From contig NZ_JAMBPV010000001.1 in the NCBI RefSeq assembly GCF_029531845.1, positions 124,001 to 188,000 on the forward strand: DNA of 64,000 nt, read 5' to 3'. Positions 45,510 through 58,094 of the stretch are shown piece by piece. Below the pieces are notes generated by a model. It was not told where the DNA came from. It did not search any database and saw only the letters and a list, made by a program, of their open reading frames with translations. How positions within the stretch are numbered: the first letter of the stretch is position 1; each line of letters starts with the position of its first letter. This stretch comes from Staphylococcus equorum (GTDB taxonomy: Bacteria; Bacillota; Bacilli; Staphylococcales; Staphylococcaceae). The translations under genes were made by a program, and so were the position numbers.

Positions 45510-46160
45510 TCACTTACCATATTTTGGTCTTAATGCTACTAATTCATCGATACGTTCTTTGGGTAATTCACGTTCACCATCAATTGATCTAGTAATGAAT
45601 GTTAATTTTGCAATATATTCTAATCTTTCCATATTTAGATACGCATTCATTAAAGTATCACCCCATGTTAACGCCCCATGACTTTCTAATAATACTGCTT
45701 CATAGTTATCAAAATATGGTTCAACAGAATCAGGTATTTCTTCTGTAGAGGGACATCCATATGCTGCTAATGGGATTTCAGGCATTGCTATTACTACTTC
45801 TGGCATAGTTGCCTTTTTAAGTACTTCTCCTTTAATAGCAAAACCAGTTGCATATGGGGGGTGTGCATGTACGACACCATTACATTTTTTCATTGCTTTG
45901 TAGCATCTCAAGTGCATTTTCATTTCAGATGATGGTAAAACACCTTCTTTAGCTTCTAATATATTACCCTCTAAATCCAATTTAACTATACTATCAGGAG
46001 TGATATAACCCTTACTTGTAGCTGTAGGAGTAGCCAGCACTTCATTTTCAGATAGCCTAGCTGATATATTTCCGTCATTTGCGGCAACAAAGTCTTTATT
46101 AAATAAATTTTCACCTATCTCACACATTTGTTCTCTTAACTTCTTCTCTTTTGTATCCAT
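45510..46160 (-). CDS. fucA: L-fuculose-1-phosphate aldolase, class II
   Basis: ATG 46160 has GGAGG 8 bp upstream and is preferred over the in-frame ATG at 46181. The 216-residue zinc aldolase has NDGNISARL, catalytic Glu79 (PSSEMK), zinc ligands His98 and His100 (VVHAHPPYATG) and His161 (ESHGALTWG). It splits L-fuculose-1-phosphate to dihydroxyacetone phosphate and L-lactaldehyde. It overlaps the end of the transporter gene by 41 bp. A ribulose- or rhamnulose-phosphate substrate is possible, but FucI and FucU alongside favour fucose. Confidence 0.88.
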   Translation of the reverse strand: MDTKEKKLREQMCEIGENLFNKDFVAANDGNISARLSENEVLATPTATSKGYITPDSIVKLDLEGNILEAKEGVLPSSEMKMHLRCYKAMKKCNGVVHAHPPYATGFAIKGEVLKKATMPEVVIAMPEIPLAAYGCPSTEEIPDSVEPYFDNYEAVLLESHGALTWGDTLMNAYLNMERLEYIAKLTFITRSIDGERELPKERIDELVALRPKYGK

Positions 46161-47499
46161 GGTTTTTTCCTCCATTTTCATTTTCTATCCAATAACGTTC
46201 TATTTCTTCGAGTGTTTTTCCTTTTGTTTCTATAGCTTTAAAGTGTATATAGAAAATTGCCACTAATGATAATAGTGCATAAATTAGAAATACGTTATTA
46301 CCCATCCAAACTAAAAACATTGGGAATGTTAGTGAAAAGACAAAGTTTAAGCCATATTGAGCAAATGTAATAATGCCCATACCTAAAGCTCTAGCTCTTA
46401 ATGGGAATATTTCTGGAATATAACTCCAAAATACAGGACCTAAGCCAATACCAAAAGAAAATACAAAAATGAATAAACTAATAATTGCTAACACCGCATT
46501 ATCTCCAAAAAATGCCATTCCTAAACAAGAAGGTATTTGTCCAATCATTGAGTAAATTAATAAACTCTTTCTACCTAATCGATCTATCAAAGGTAATGAA
46601 ATTAATGTACTTAAAACAAGAGCTATACCAACACCGTAATTAGCTATAATCGAAGCGTGTGAAATACCTACATGTTCAAATATTTCTGGAGCATAATAAA
46701 TTGCGGCATTAATACCTGTAAACACTTGAAATATTGTCAATACAAATCCTAGCATCACTATAGGTCTGAATTTTTTAAATAAATCAGTGAATTTAGTAGA
46801 TTGATGGTTTAAACTTAATTTAATATCTTGAATCTCATTTTCAACTTCTTCTTTGCTATATCTAACTTTAGACAAAACTTTTCTAGCTTTATCTATCTTG
46901 CCGTCGCGTACGAGCCAACGAGGACTTTGTGGAGATATAAACATACCTACTGCAAATATAAGCGCCGGTATAACACCTAAACCTAAAGTCCATCTCCATT
47001 CACCATTTGAAAAGTTAGCTGCACCTACCATATATGATGCAAGTATACCTATATTGACACTTAATTGATAAAGTGATGCCATAAAACCTCTTATTTTAGG
47101 TGGAGCTAATTCAGATAAATATATTAATCCATACATATTAGCAATGCCTGCTGCAATTCCGAGTATAAATCTAAAAATTAGTAACGTGCTTGTATTATCA
47201 GCAAGTGCACACCCAATAGAACCTATGATAAATATAATCCCGCCCCAAATGAGTAAATTACGACGCTCAATTTTCCGTTCGAATATAGTTGCTGCTATAA
47301 TAGACGGCAATGCCCCTAGAAGTAAAAAGCTAACTACTAACCCTTTTTCTTGAGTATTCAAACCGAATTCTTTAGTAATTCCAGGTAACGCCAATGCAAT
47401 CGCACCTGAATCATATCCATAAAGTAATCCTGCAAACCCTCCCAATACAGCAAAGACATAAACTATTTTAGGGATTTTACTTGATACATTTTGTTCCAT
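46120..47499 (-). CDS. Sugar porter family MFS transporter, probable L-fucose importer
   Basis: This 459-residue permease has 12 segments and the sugar-porter motifs GYDSGAIALALPG, PQSPRWLVRDGKIDKAR (PESPRWL-type), PLIDRLGRKSLLIYS, WSYIPEIFPLRARALG and the C-terminal ETKGKTLEEIE. It belongs to the XylE/AraE-type family, not to the FucP family found in enteric bacteria. Its place between kinase and aldolase makes fucose/proton symport the simplest inference. Confidence 0.85.
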   Translation of the reverse strand: MEQNVSSKIPKIVYVFAVLGGFAGLLYGYDSGAIALALPGITKEFGLNTQEKGLVVSFLLLGALPSIIAATIFERKIERRNLLIWGGIIFIIGSIGCALADNTSTLLIFRFILGIAAGIANMYGLIYLSELAPPKIRGFMASLYQLSVNIGILASYMVGAANFSNGEWRWTLGLGVIPALIFAVGMFISPQSPRWLVRDGKIDKARKVLSKVRYSKEEVENEIQDIKLSLNHQSTKFTDLFKKFRPIVMLGFVLTIFQVFTGINAAIYYAPEIFEHVGISHASIIANYGVGIALVLSTLISLPLIDRLGRKSLLIYSMIGQIPSCLGMAFFGDNAVLAIISLFIFVFSFGIGLGPVFWSYIPEIFPLRARALGMGIITFAQYGLNFVFSLTFPMFLVWMGNNVFLIYALLSLVAIFYIHFKAIETKGKTLEEIERYWIENENGGKNHGYKREEVKRTNV

Positions 47500-47514
47500 A
47501 AAAGCCCCCCTTTT

Positions 47515-48936
47515 TTATAACATTTCTATCTTGTTAAATTGCTTCATTTCAATTGAATTAGAAATGATGTTAGGTATATCTGTATATTCAATTAAATTTA
47601 ACGCAATGAGTTGACTTAAAATATTCCCAAATGAACTTGCTTCAATTGGTCCAGTCAATATATCTCTCTGCGTTTTTTGAGCTGTTAATTCACAAAGTAA
47701 TTCATTCTGTATACCGCCTCCAACAATATGTATGTTAGAAAATTGTTTTTGAACCACATTTTCTAAATTAGTAATTACTTCTTTATATTTTTCAGCCAGA
47801 CTATTAATAACAACTCTTACAAAATCACCTACTGAACTAGGTGGTATTTTATCTTGTTCAATAAAATGATTTTCAATAGTTTTATGCATATTACACTTAT
47901 TCATAAACTCTTTTTTATCAACATCAATCGTTTCGTTAAATGACGACCGCTTAGCTTTTTCAACTAGTTTTTCATGGCTATACATTACACCGTTTTCTGC
48001 CCAATGCCTTTGGAGCTCTTGCAAAATCCACAAGCCATTAATATTTTTTATTAGTTTAGTTTTTCCATCTACTGTCCCTTCGTTAGTGAGTTCTAATTCA
48101 AATGCTTTTTTCTTCGTAATGGGTTCCTGAATTTTGACTCCCATAATTGACCATGTACCACATGATAAAAACACTGAATTCTCCCTTGTTACTAATAATG
48201 ACGCCGCTGTGTCATGACCAGCACTAGTAATAACTTTAGTATTTTTATAAACTTCTTCGTTGAGTTTTGAGTTCTTAACCTCTCCTAAAATTTTTACGTT
48301 TTCAATCTCTTGCTTGAACCAATGTTTTGGAAAATTTAATGTATCAATTATTTTTCTGGACCATTCATGATCTTTGTTTAGCAAACCACTCGTACTAGCT
48401 ATTGAATAGTTCGTTGCTTTTTCTTTTGTTAAAAAGTAACTAAACAAATCAGGCATAAATAATATTGTTACTGCCGCATCTCTTAACCAGGGATAACGTT
48501 TTAAATCTGCATATATTTGGACAATAGAATTAATCGTAGTTGGATAAACACCTGTTTCTTCGAACAACTCTCTTTTTGATAAAAGTTTATATATTTCATT
48601 TTCATACTTTTCTTTCTGTTCATTTCGATAATTACGAGGTAGCATTAATAAATCCCCATTTTCATCTAAATAACCATAATCAACGCCCCAAGTATCGACA
48701 GATACACTATCAACATGAACATTTTCTTTAGCTAATATTTTCATACCATTTTTTATTTCTTGGTATAATTTGGGAAAGTCCCAATAGAGAATCCCATTCA
48801 TTTCTACAGGTGTATTAGCGAACCTGTATATTTCATTTAACTGGATGGTATTCTTATGAAATTCTCCTAACACCATTCTTCCTGAACTTGCTCCCAAATC
48901 AAATGCAATATGATTTGTTTTATTCATGGTTCTCAC
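47515..48936 (-). CDS. fucK: L-fuculokinase (rhamnulokinase-like FGGY kinase)
   Basis: This 473-residue FGGY kinase opens with NHIAFDLGASSGRMVLGEF. It has VSVDTWGVDYGYLDENGDLL (catalytic Asp in WGVD), TSAGHDTAASL and HIVGGGIQNELLCELTAQ. The sequence resembles rhamnulokinases, yet the operon is for fucose, so it most likely phosphorylates L-fuculose. Similar recruitment of RhaB-type kinases is known in fucose clusters. It abuts fucI with no gap. Confidence 0.83.
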   Translation of the reverse strand: MRTMNKTNHIAFDLGASSGRMVLGEFHKNTIQLNEIYRFANTPVEMNGILYWDFPKLYQEIKNGMKILAKENVHVDSVSVDTWGVDYGYLDENGDLLMLPRNYRNEQKEKYENEIYKLLSKRELFEETGVYPTTINSIVQIYADLKRYPWLRDAAVTILFMPDLFSYFLTKEKATNYSIASTSGLLNKDHEWSRKIIDTLNFPKHWFKQEIENVKILGEVKNSKLNEEVYKNTKVITSAGHDTAASLLVTRENSVFLSCGTWSIMGVKIQEPITKKKAFELELTNEGTVDGKTKLIKNINGLWILQELQRHWAENGVMYSHEKLVEKAKRSSFNETIDVDKKEFMNKCNMHKTIENHFIEQDKIPPSSVGDFVRVVINSLAEKYKEVITNLENVVQKQFSNIHIVGGGIQNELLCELTAQKTQRDILTGPIEASSFGNILSQLIALNLIEYTDIPNIISNSIEMKQFNKIEML

Positions 48937-50706
48937 CTACTTATATAATGGTCCGAAATTTTTACACGCTCTAAAATCTGCTCCTTCTAATGACTCTGTT
49001 CCAAAAGCAGACCATACTTTAGGTCTGAATATGTCTGCTTCATCAATATTGTGCATATTAATTGGTATACGTAACATAGATGCTAAAGTTATTAATTCTT
49101 TACCAATATGTCCATAACTAATTGCTCCATGATTAGCACCCCAATTATTCATAACATCATAAACAGATTTAAATGCCCCTTTGCCTGTTAATCGAGGAGC
49201 AAACCATGTCGTTGGCCAACCTGGATCAGTACGTTGATCTAGTATTTGATGTACATCGCTAGATAAATCAACAGAATAACCTTCGACAATTTGTAATACT
49301 GGACCAAGTCCATCAACTAAATTTATACGGCTCATAGTCATCGGCATATTACCTTTTGTTAAGAAATTGGTTGAAAATCCACCACCTCGGAAGTATTCAC
49401 GGTTTGCTGGTACTAATTTCGTATGTTCAATACAGGCATCTACTTCTTCATCTACAATATCCCAGTAGGGTTTCATAACTGGGTGTCCATCCTTTCTTTG
49501 TTGCCCTGTTCCATCCAATGTTGTTGAACCAGAATTAATAAGATGTAATACACCATTTTCAGCTTGTCCTTCTAATTTTTTTCCTGTAACACGTTCTACT
49601 GCTTCAGAACTCCAGTAAGTTCTTACATCAGAAAAAATTTGTGCTCGGTTTGTTAATAAATAATTAAATAACATGGACACACCATTCAAGCTATCATTTT
49701 CAGTGGCGAAAATATGTGGTGCTCTTTTGCCATTCCAATCAAAAGAAGTATTAAGTATCGTTTCTAAGAAATCACCATTAGGATAATAATCAGTCCATTG
49801 TCTTTGTCCTTGGAATCCTCCAACAATTGCATTGTGACCTTCTGCTTCTTCTTCAAATCCTAAGTCAGCTAATTTTTCGTTACCTATAAGTAAATCTTTA
49901 CAAATAATCGTCATTTTTATAACAAATTCCATTTGCTCATTCTTAGCTTCTTCACTGATTGGATTTTCTTTTGAATAAATGTCTTCAGATACTTCGAATT
50001 TTTCTTTAGTCCATTTTAATGCTCTTTCAAACTCATAATTATCATATATACCCTCGTTCATTCTTCTAATAATTTCAACAGACTCAACCTGTTCATTACG
50101 CATACCTAAATACTTTTGAAAGAAGTCTTCATTTATCATGGAACCTGCAATACCCATTGCTACATTCCCTATAGAAAGGTAAGATTTATCCTGCATAATA
50201 CCTTTAGCTAACGCGCCTCTACTGAACAATAAAATTTTGGATTTTACATCATTGGGGATGAAATCATCAGCAGCATCTTGTACATTTTCACCGTAAATAC
50301 CAAATGCTGGAATTCCTTTTTGAGCATGCGCCGCTAAAACAGCAGCTAGGTAAACACCTCCTGGTCGTTCTGTTCCATTCAACCCCCATATAGCATGAGG
50401 TATGTCTACTCTCATATCCATTGTTTCTGAACCGTAACACCAACATGGCGTCACAGTGATAGTTCCGCAAATATTTTCTTTATCAAATTTTTCCTTACTT
50501 TTGCTAGCCTCAGAAACACCACCGATTGTAGTATCAGAAATAACACACTTTACAGGTTCTCCATTTGGATATTTTAAATTTTCTTGAATAAAAGCTTCTA
50601 CAGATTTTGCCATATTCATAGTTTGCTCTTCTAAAGATTCTCTTACGCCTTTACGTCTTCCATCAATTGTCGGTCTAATTCCTATCTTTGGTAAATTATT
50701 AAACAT
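48937..50706 (-). CDS. fucI: L-fucose isomerase
   Basis: This 589-residue protein has the standard FucI length. [19 protein letters not shown] is at the N-terminus and [20 protein letters not shown] at about 117-136. The catalytic Glu336 (TENDS) and Asp360 correspond to Glu337 and Asp361 of the E. coli enzyme. It converts L-fucose to L-fuculose, and also D-arabinose to D-ribulose. It is the first gene of the operon, divergent from the DeoR regulator across 149 bp. Confidence 0.92.
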   Translation of the reverse strand: MFNNLPKIGIRPTIDGRRKGVRESLEEQTMNMAKSVEAFIQENLKYPNGEPVKCVISDTTIGGVSEASKSKEKFDKENICGTITVTPCWCYGSETMDMRVDIPHAIWGLNGTERPGGVYLAAVLAAHAQKGIPAFGIYGENVQDAADDFIPNDVKSKILLFSRGALAKGIMQDKSYLSIGNVAMGIAGSMINEDFFQKYLGMRNEQVESVEIIRRMNEGIYDNYEFERALKWTKEKFEVSEDIYSKENPISEEAKNEQMEFVIKMTIICKDLLIGNEKLADLGFEEEAEGHNAIVGGFQGQRQWTDYYPNGDFLETILNTSFDWNGKRAPHIFATENDSLNGVSMLFNYLLTNRAQIFSDVRTYWSSEAVERVTGKKLEGQAENGVLHLINSGSTTLDGTGQQRKDGHPVMKPYWDIVDEEVDACIEHTKLVPANREYFRGGGFSTNFLTKGNMPMTMSRINLVDGLGPVLQIVEGYSVDLSSDVHQILDQRTDPGWPTTWFAPRLTGKGAFKSVYDVMNNWGANHGAISYGHIGKELITLASMLRIPINMHNIDEADIFRPKVWSAFGTESLEGADFRACKNFGPLYK

Positions 50707-50855
50707 ATTTGACAGCCCCTTTTTCTTAAATTAACTACATCTTATGACAGCGCTACCAAAAAGTAAATAAAAAACAACATTTTAATTTTGATTTTTCTTT
50801 GTTTGTTTATTTTTAAGTATAATTTCTATATAATGTATACAAGGAGTTGTTTATA

Positions 50856-51611
50856 GTGAAAAAATTTCAAAGGTATCAAGAAATCATAAATATTCTGAAC
50901 TCATACAGACATGTTGAAGTTAAAAATTTAGCTGAAACTTTTAATGTTACAGAAGAAACAATTAGAAGAGATTTAGAGCACTTAGAAGATCAAAATGTCC
51001 TCACAAGAACTCATGGAGGTGCAACTTTAGCTAGTAGAAATGATTTATCATATTACTATCGTTCTACTAAAAATTTAAAACTAAAAAAGACTATTGCTAA
51101 TAAGGTTTTAAATTTACTAAAGGATAAAGAAACCATCATGGTAGATTCCAGTTCAACGGCATTAGAATCAATTAGGTTACTTTCAAGTAAAAGTTATTCT
51201 CCAAAAATAATAACAAATTCTGTGAATTTACTTTATGAATTTTCGGATACAAACTTAAGTTTAGTATCGACCGGAGGTAATCTAAATAAACATTCAGGTA
51301 CCTTAGTAGGCGCTCAAGCAATAGAAACGATTAAAAATTACTATACTCAAGCTATTTTATTAAGTTGTAACACTATGAGTAATAATGGTTTTAGTGTAGG
51401 AGGAGAAGAAGAAGGATTAACTAAAAAAAGTATGCTTCAACAAGGAAGTTTGGTTATTATGCTTGTAGATTCCACGAAAATATTGAAAGATGTTACTGCA
51501 TTTTTTAAATTTGCAGATTATAACCAGGTCGATATAATTGTTACAGATAATCCCACATTACCAGATGAGCTCATACCATTTATTGAACGCCATAAAATTA
51601 AGGTCATTTAA
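50856..51611 (+). CDS. DeoR-family regulator of the fuc operon
   Basis: GTG 50856 has AAGGAG 9 bp upstream; the in-frame TTG at 50847 abuts the SD. The 251-residue protein has a DeoR HTH (VKNLAETFNVTEETIRRDLE at about 20-39, then RTHGGATL). A sugar-phosphate sensing domain follows (IMVDSSSTALESIRLL, ITNSVNLLYEF, VDSTKI). It is divergent from fucI and is expected to repress it until fuculose-1-phosphate binds. Confidence 0.85.
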   Translation: MKKFQRYQEIINILNSYRHVEVKNLAETFNVTEETIRRDLEHLEDQNVLTRTHGGATLASRNDLSYYYRSTKNLKLKKTIANKVLNLLKDKETIMVDSSSTALESIRLLSSKSYSPKIITNSVNLLYEFSDTNLSLVSTGGNLNKHSGTLVGAQAIETIKNYYTQAILLSCNTMSNNGFSVGGEEEGLTKKSMLQQGSLVIMLVDSTKILKDVTAFFKFADYNQVDIIVTDNPTLPDELIPFIERHKIKVI

Positions 51612-51764
51612 TTTTATGGTATAGCTTATTTTATGAGATTTTCCTCTATGCAGTCATAATTATTAAGTTTCTCATTAAGATACCGAATGAAAATTATATT
51701 TTACTCATGAAAGTTATTAATAATTCTTAAGAATATATTTTTAATCCTACTATACTTATAACTT

Positions 51765-51802
51765 AAAAAGACCGTTACCACATTTCGTGATAACGGTCTT
51801 TT
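51765..51802. terminator. Terminator between the fuc regulator and lacZ (copy 2 of a 38-bp repeat)
   Basis: The 38 bases are identical to 44999-45036. Here it lies between two convergent genes and can stop both. Confidence 0.85.
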
Positions 51803-51849
51803 AATTTCTGAATTGCTGATTAATATGAGTGGAGTACCATAAACAAAAG

Positions 51850-54840
<2,991 letters not shown>

Positions 54841-56238
54841 CTATTTAATATTCTCTCTATATTCTCTCTGACGTTTATATCGGAGTGTTTTCTCAATATC
54901 ATTTAAGAAGTCACCTTTTAAGTGGAAGGCTCTATGATATAAAAATGCTGTTAAACTAACAAAAATCAACGGTGCGACAATAATCATGATACGCAGACCA
55001 TTAACCGTGGCCTCTGATTGTGCCTCATTCGGTGTATAACCTAATACAGATAAGCCGATACCTACAATTAAAGCTGCAACCGCTTGTGATGCTTTAGTTA
55101 AAAATGTATTGGTAGAAGTGATCACACTCTCATTACGTTGGCCAAACTTCACTTCACCATAATCAATCACATCTGCAAGCGAAACTGTTGTAATACCAAT
55201 CATAAATCCTGAACCTACACGTAACATACCTGCGCCTATAATAACTAAAATGGTACTTTGTGGCGCCACGAAACCTGACACTAAAATAATAACTAAACCA
55301 GTTATGATAAGCGTAATAGCTGTATTAAACGCTCTAGTTCTACCGACCCATTTAATAAAACGTGGTAAAAGTAGTAAACCAAGCATTTCACACAGTATCA
55401 TTGAATTAAAAATTGAAAATAAATGTTCCGCATTCACTACATATTTAAAGTAATAAATGATAGAACCATTGAGCGTTTGTAGACATAAATTAAAAGTTAA
55501 TAAAACACCCATGATGGCAAGTAATTCTTTGTTTTTAAATAAAATACGACCAATATCTTTAAAATTAACTTTAATACCTATTTGTTTTTCCATTTCATGA
55601 TCTTCAGGTACTTTGAAGACTGTTACACCTATCGTAAAGATAAAAACAACACTACAGATTACGGCAAAAACAAAAATGCCTACCGAGTCACTACCACTAC
55701 CAAAGACGTCTCCTAATTTATGTATAAAGAACAAACCAAAAGTACCTACAATAAATGCAGCTAAACTTGCGAAAAATCTAGGAATGACTGAAATCTCTTC
55801 ACGTTCTCTAGGATTATGCGTCAAGTTCGGTAACCAAGACCAATACGGAATATCCATCATCGTATATGTCATTCCCCAGGAAATATACATAATCGATATA
55901 TAAATATACATAGACGTTTGTGATAAATCTAAATTCGTAAACAGCAAGACTGTAACAATAGCATTAGCAAGCGTACCGATAACGAGCCACGTCTTGAACT
56001 TACCAAAGTTATTCCGCGTATTATCAACAATCATCCCCATAATCGGATCATTGATTGCATCCCAAATACGTGCAACAAAAAGCATAACTCCGACAAATGC
56101 AGGAGATAAACCTACAATATCTGTGATATAAAACATTAAGAAGAGACCAACAATATTAAATATGGCATCCTTCCCTATTGCGCCAAATCCAAATGCTAAT
56201 TTTTGCTTTCCAGTTAAATATCTATCCATCTTATCCAC
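54841..56238 (-). CDS. lacP: Lactose permease, GPH family
   Basis: This 465-residue glycoside-pentoside-hexuronide:cation symporter has about 12 segments. Typical strings are [40 protein letters not shown] and [20 protein letters not shown]. It lacks the C-terminal IIA domain of streptococcal LacS, as expected for S. xylosus LacP. It is the first gene of the lac operon, with a cre site 18 bp upstream of the start and the activator gene divergent. Confidence 0.9.
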   Translation of the reverse strand: MDKMDRYLTGKQKLAFGFGAIGKDAIFNIVGLFLMFYITDIVGLSPAFVGVMLFVARIWDAINDPIMGMIVDNTRNNFGKFKTWLVIGTLANAIVTVLLFTNLDLSQTSMYIYISIMYISWGMTYTMMDIPYWSWLPNLTHNPREREEISVIPRFFASLAAFIVGTFGLFFIHKLGDVFGSGSDSVGIFVFAVICSVVFIFTIGVTVFKVPEDHEMEKQIGIKVNFKDIGRILFKNKELLAIMGVLLTFNLCLQTLNGSIIYYFKYVVNAEHLFSIFNSMILCEMLGLLLLPRFIKWVGRTRAFNTAITLIITGLVIILVSGFVAPQSTILVIIGAGMLRVGSGFMIGITTVSLADVIDYGEVKFGQRNESVITSTNTFLTKASQAVAALIVGIGLSVLGYTPNEAQSEATVNGLRIMIIVAPLIFVSLTAFLYHRAFHLKGDFLNDIEKTLRYKRQREYRENIK

Positions 56239-56255
56239 CTCTAAAATTTCACTTT

Positions 56256-56270
56256 TTAAAGCGCTTACAT
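56256..56270. promoter_or_regulatory. cre site in the lacP promoter region
   Basis: TTAAAGCGCTTACAT, read on the minus strand as ATGTAAGCGCTTTAA, matches the cre consensus except for one position. It sits just upstream of the lacP start, where CcpA would block transcription in glucose. Confidence 0.75.
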
Positions 56271-56415
56271 ATATGTTAATGTCATTTTATCAATTTAAAG
56301 TGCGTATAATGAATAGCATAATGATGATGTTGTATGGCAAAATGTTGCATTTTTTAATTATAATGTGATTATATAAGTTTAAAGAAGTACAATATGATGA
56401 ATTGAGAGGTGTATT

Positions 56416-57240
56416 ATGCAAGTTTTATGGAAGAAATTCAGCAAAAAGTTGATTGACGCTAATTTAGTAGAATGTGGTATTGAAGTTGGTGTGCCAAACG
56501 TAGGTTACAATTATACAGTTTCACAAACATCCGTAATACATATCGTGACTCATGGTGAAGGCATTTTTAAATATAATGGAAAAAGTTTTAATTTAAAAAA
56601 AGGCGATATGTTTTTAATAGAAAAAGGCATGGAAGTTGAATATAAGCCTTCATTTTCTAAACCTTGGACTTATTATTGGGTAGGTATTAGCGGTAAACAG
56701 ATTCTAGATTATTTAGCACGCAGTTATATCGTTGATGATCACGTCATTATAGATAAAGACACTTCTGAAATTAAAAAAACGATTCATAATATCTGCAATC
56801 TCTCAAAAACGATTGAGTCTAGCAACTCACATGATATTTTAATCATGCAACATATATACCAATTAGTTTATATGCTTCAAGAACAGTTTCCTAAAAATTT
56901 CTCAGTTAACGTCAATATTGTTAACGAAGATATCCAAAAAGCAGTCGAATTTATCAATTCAAACTATCACAAGAATATTAGTGTCGTTGATGTTGCGCAA
57001 TATGTTAATGTCACTCGCAGTCATTTATTCAAGCTGTTTAAGAAGAATTTAAATTGTTCTCCCAAAGCATACTTAACATATATCCGTATGTATCATGCAT
57101 CTCAATTACTTATACATACGAATAATATGATATGTGAAGTTTCAAGTAAAGTTGGATATAAAGACCCTTTGTTATTTTCTAAAAATTTTACAAAGCACTT
57201 TGAAATTAGTGCGTCTGAATATCGAAAAAATTTTTCTTAG
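56416..57240 (+). CDS. lacR: AraC-family activator of the lac operon (LacR)
   Basis: This 274-residue protein has an N-terminal cupin sensor (HIVTHGEGIFKYNGKSFNLK at about 47-66). The C-terminal double HTH (VVDVAQYVNVTRSHLFKLFK and SSKVGYKDPLLFSKNFTKHF) is typical of AraC/XylS activators. It is divergent from lacP across 177 bp, the arrangement described for S. xylosus, where LacR activates lacPH with lactose. RBS GAGAGGTG. Confidence 0.9.
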   Translation: MQVLWKKFSKKLIDANLVECGIEVGVPNVGYNYTVSQTSVIHIVTHGEGIFKYNGKSFNLKKGDMFLIEKGMEVEYKPSFSKPWTYYWVGISGKQILDYLARSYIVDDHVIIDKDTSEIKKTIHNICNLSKTIESSNSHDILIMQHIYQLVYMLQEQFPKNFSVNVNIVNEDIQKAVEFINSNYHKNISVVDVAQYVNVTRSHLFKLFKKNLNCSPKAYLTYIRMYHASQLLIHTNNMICEVSSKVGYKDPLLFSKNFTKHFEISASEYRKNFS

Positions 57241-57309
57241 CTTAATATGTTTAAGTTCTTTGATATGTGGAAACATAGTAATATAACATTTTAAAGGAGG
57301 CGTTTATTT

Positions 57310-57453
57310 ATGAGTAAGTTTGACGAGTATAAAGATCAAGCAACAGATAAAGCTAAAGATAAGGCCGACGAAATTAAAAATGACGATGAGAAAAAAGAAG
57401 AAGTGAAAGATCAAGCAACAGATAAAGCTAAAGACTTAAAAGATAAATTCTAA
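57310..57453 (+). CDS. CsbD-family small stress protein
   Basis: ATG 57310 follows AAAGGAGG. The 47-residue, highly charged, Lys/Asp-rich protein (MSKFDEYKDQATDKAKDKAD...) has the CsbD-like alternating KDKADE pattern. These are general-stress proteins of unknown function, often under sigma-B. Two 29-bp direct repeats inside the gene (57331-57359 and 57406-57434) encode KDQATDKAKD twice. A symmetric terminator follows. Confidence 0.8.
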   Translation: MSKFDEYKDQATDKAKDKADEIKNDDEKKEEVKDQATDKAKDLKDKF

Positions 57454-57465
57454 TTTATGAAATAT

Positions 57466-57505
57466 AAGAAAGACACTTCCACTTAGTAGCGGAAGTGTCT
57501 TTCTT
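57466..57505. terminator. Terminator after the CsbD gene
   Basis: AAGAAAGACACTTCC (57466-57480) and GGAAGTGTCTTTCTT (57491-57505) form a perfect 15-bp stem. Confidence 0.85.
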
Positions 57506-57576
57506 ATGCTTTTATATAAATGAACCGATTTTGAAAAGTGTTGCCGCCTGACGAAATAATATGACCCCTAACCAGA

Positions 57577-57966
57577 TTATAAATCACCTGTTAGAAATTG
57601 TGCTTCACCGTTAAAGAAGCTCCAGTTTTCATCGGTATTTTCTACTAAACTAATCATAATATCTTCTTTACGAATCCCTACTTTTTCATGTAGCGTATTC
57701 ACTAAATTTTTGTAGAACGTCGTTTTTTGTTCTTTTGTCCTCGGTCTTGAAACGATAGTAAATACAATCACGTCGTCCGTTCTTTCAACGCCTAAGCCTG
57801 TATCTAATATTTCCATTTCATAGTCCTCATGTTGATTCACAATTAAATATTTATCACCTTTTGGTGCTTGAAACGCATCTAACATCACGTTATATGTGAT
57901 ATCTAAAATACTTTTGATTTCCTCTTTTTCTCTACCTTTGATCATATCTAATTTAATTAATGGCAT
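57577..57966 (-). CDS. Tautomerase family protein
   Basis: This 129-residue protein belongs to the 4-oxalocrotonate tautomerase/MIF superfamily, long form with two beta-alpha-beta halves. The catalytic Pro1 is exposed after Met removal (MPLIKLDMIKG). It follows the symporter genes on the same strand. The link suggests it tautomerises a keto-enol product of ring or side-chain oxidation, but this is inference. RBS AAAAGGAGA. Confidence 0.8.
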   Translation of the reverse strand: MPLIKLDMIKGREKEEIKSILDITYNVMLDAFQAPKGDKYLIVNQHEDYEMEILDTGLGVERTDDVIVFTIVSRPRTKEQKTTFYKNLVNTLHEKVGIRKEDIMISLVENTDENWSFFNGEAQFLTGDL

Positions 57967-57989
57967 ATAAATTCTCCTTTTAAAATAAG

Positions 57990-58094
57990 TTATTTATCTT
58001 TATTTGAATACCCGACTTTTAACGAAATATATACTACGACAAACATTCCTAGAAAACCATATAACCATATCGATAGCATCTCATTAACAAACAT
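57990..58094 (-). CDS. 34-residue symporter accessory membrane peptide
   Basis: ATG 58094 overlaps the symporter stop (TAATG) and encodes one membrane helix (MLSIWLYGFLGMFVVVYISL) and a polar KVGYSNKDK tail, ending at 57990. Very small single-span proteins coupled to SSS-family symporters occur in Firmicutes and are annotated as symporter small accessory proteins. The overlap means translation depends on the symporter. Confidence 0.65.
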   Translation of the reverse strand: MFVNEMLSIWLYGFLGMFVVVYISLKVGYSNKDK

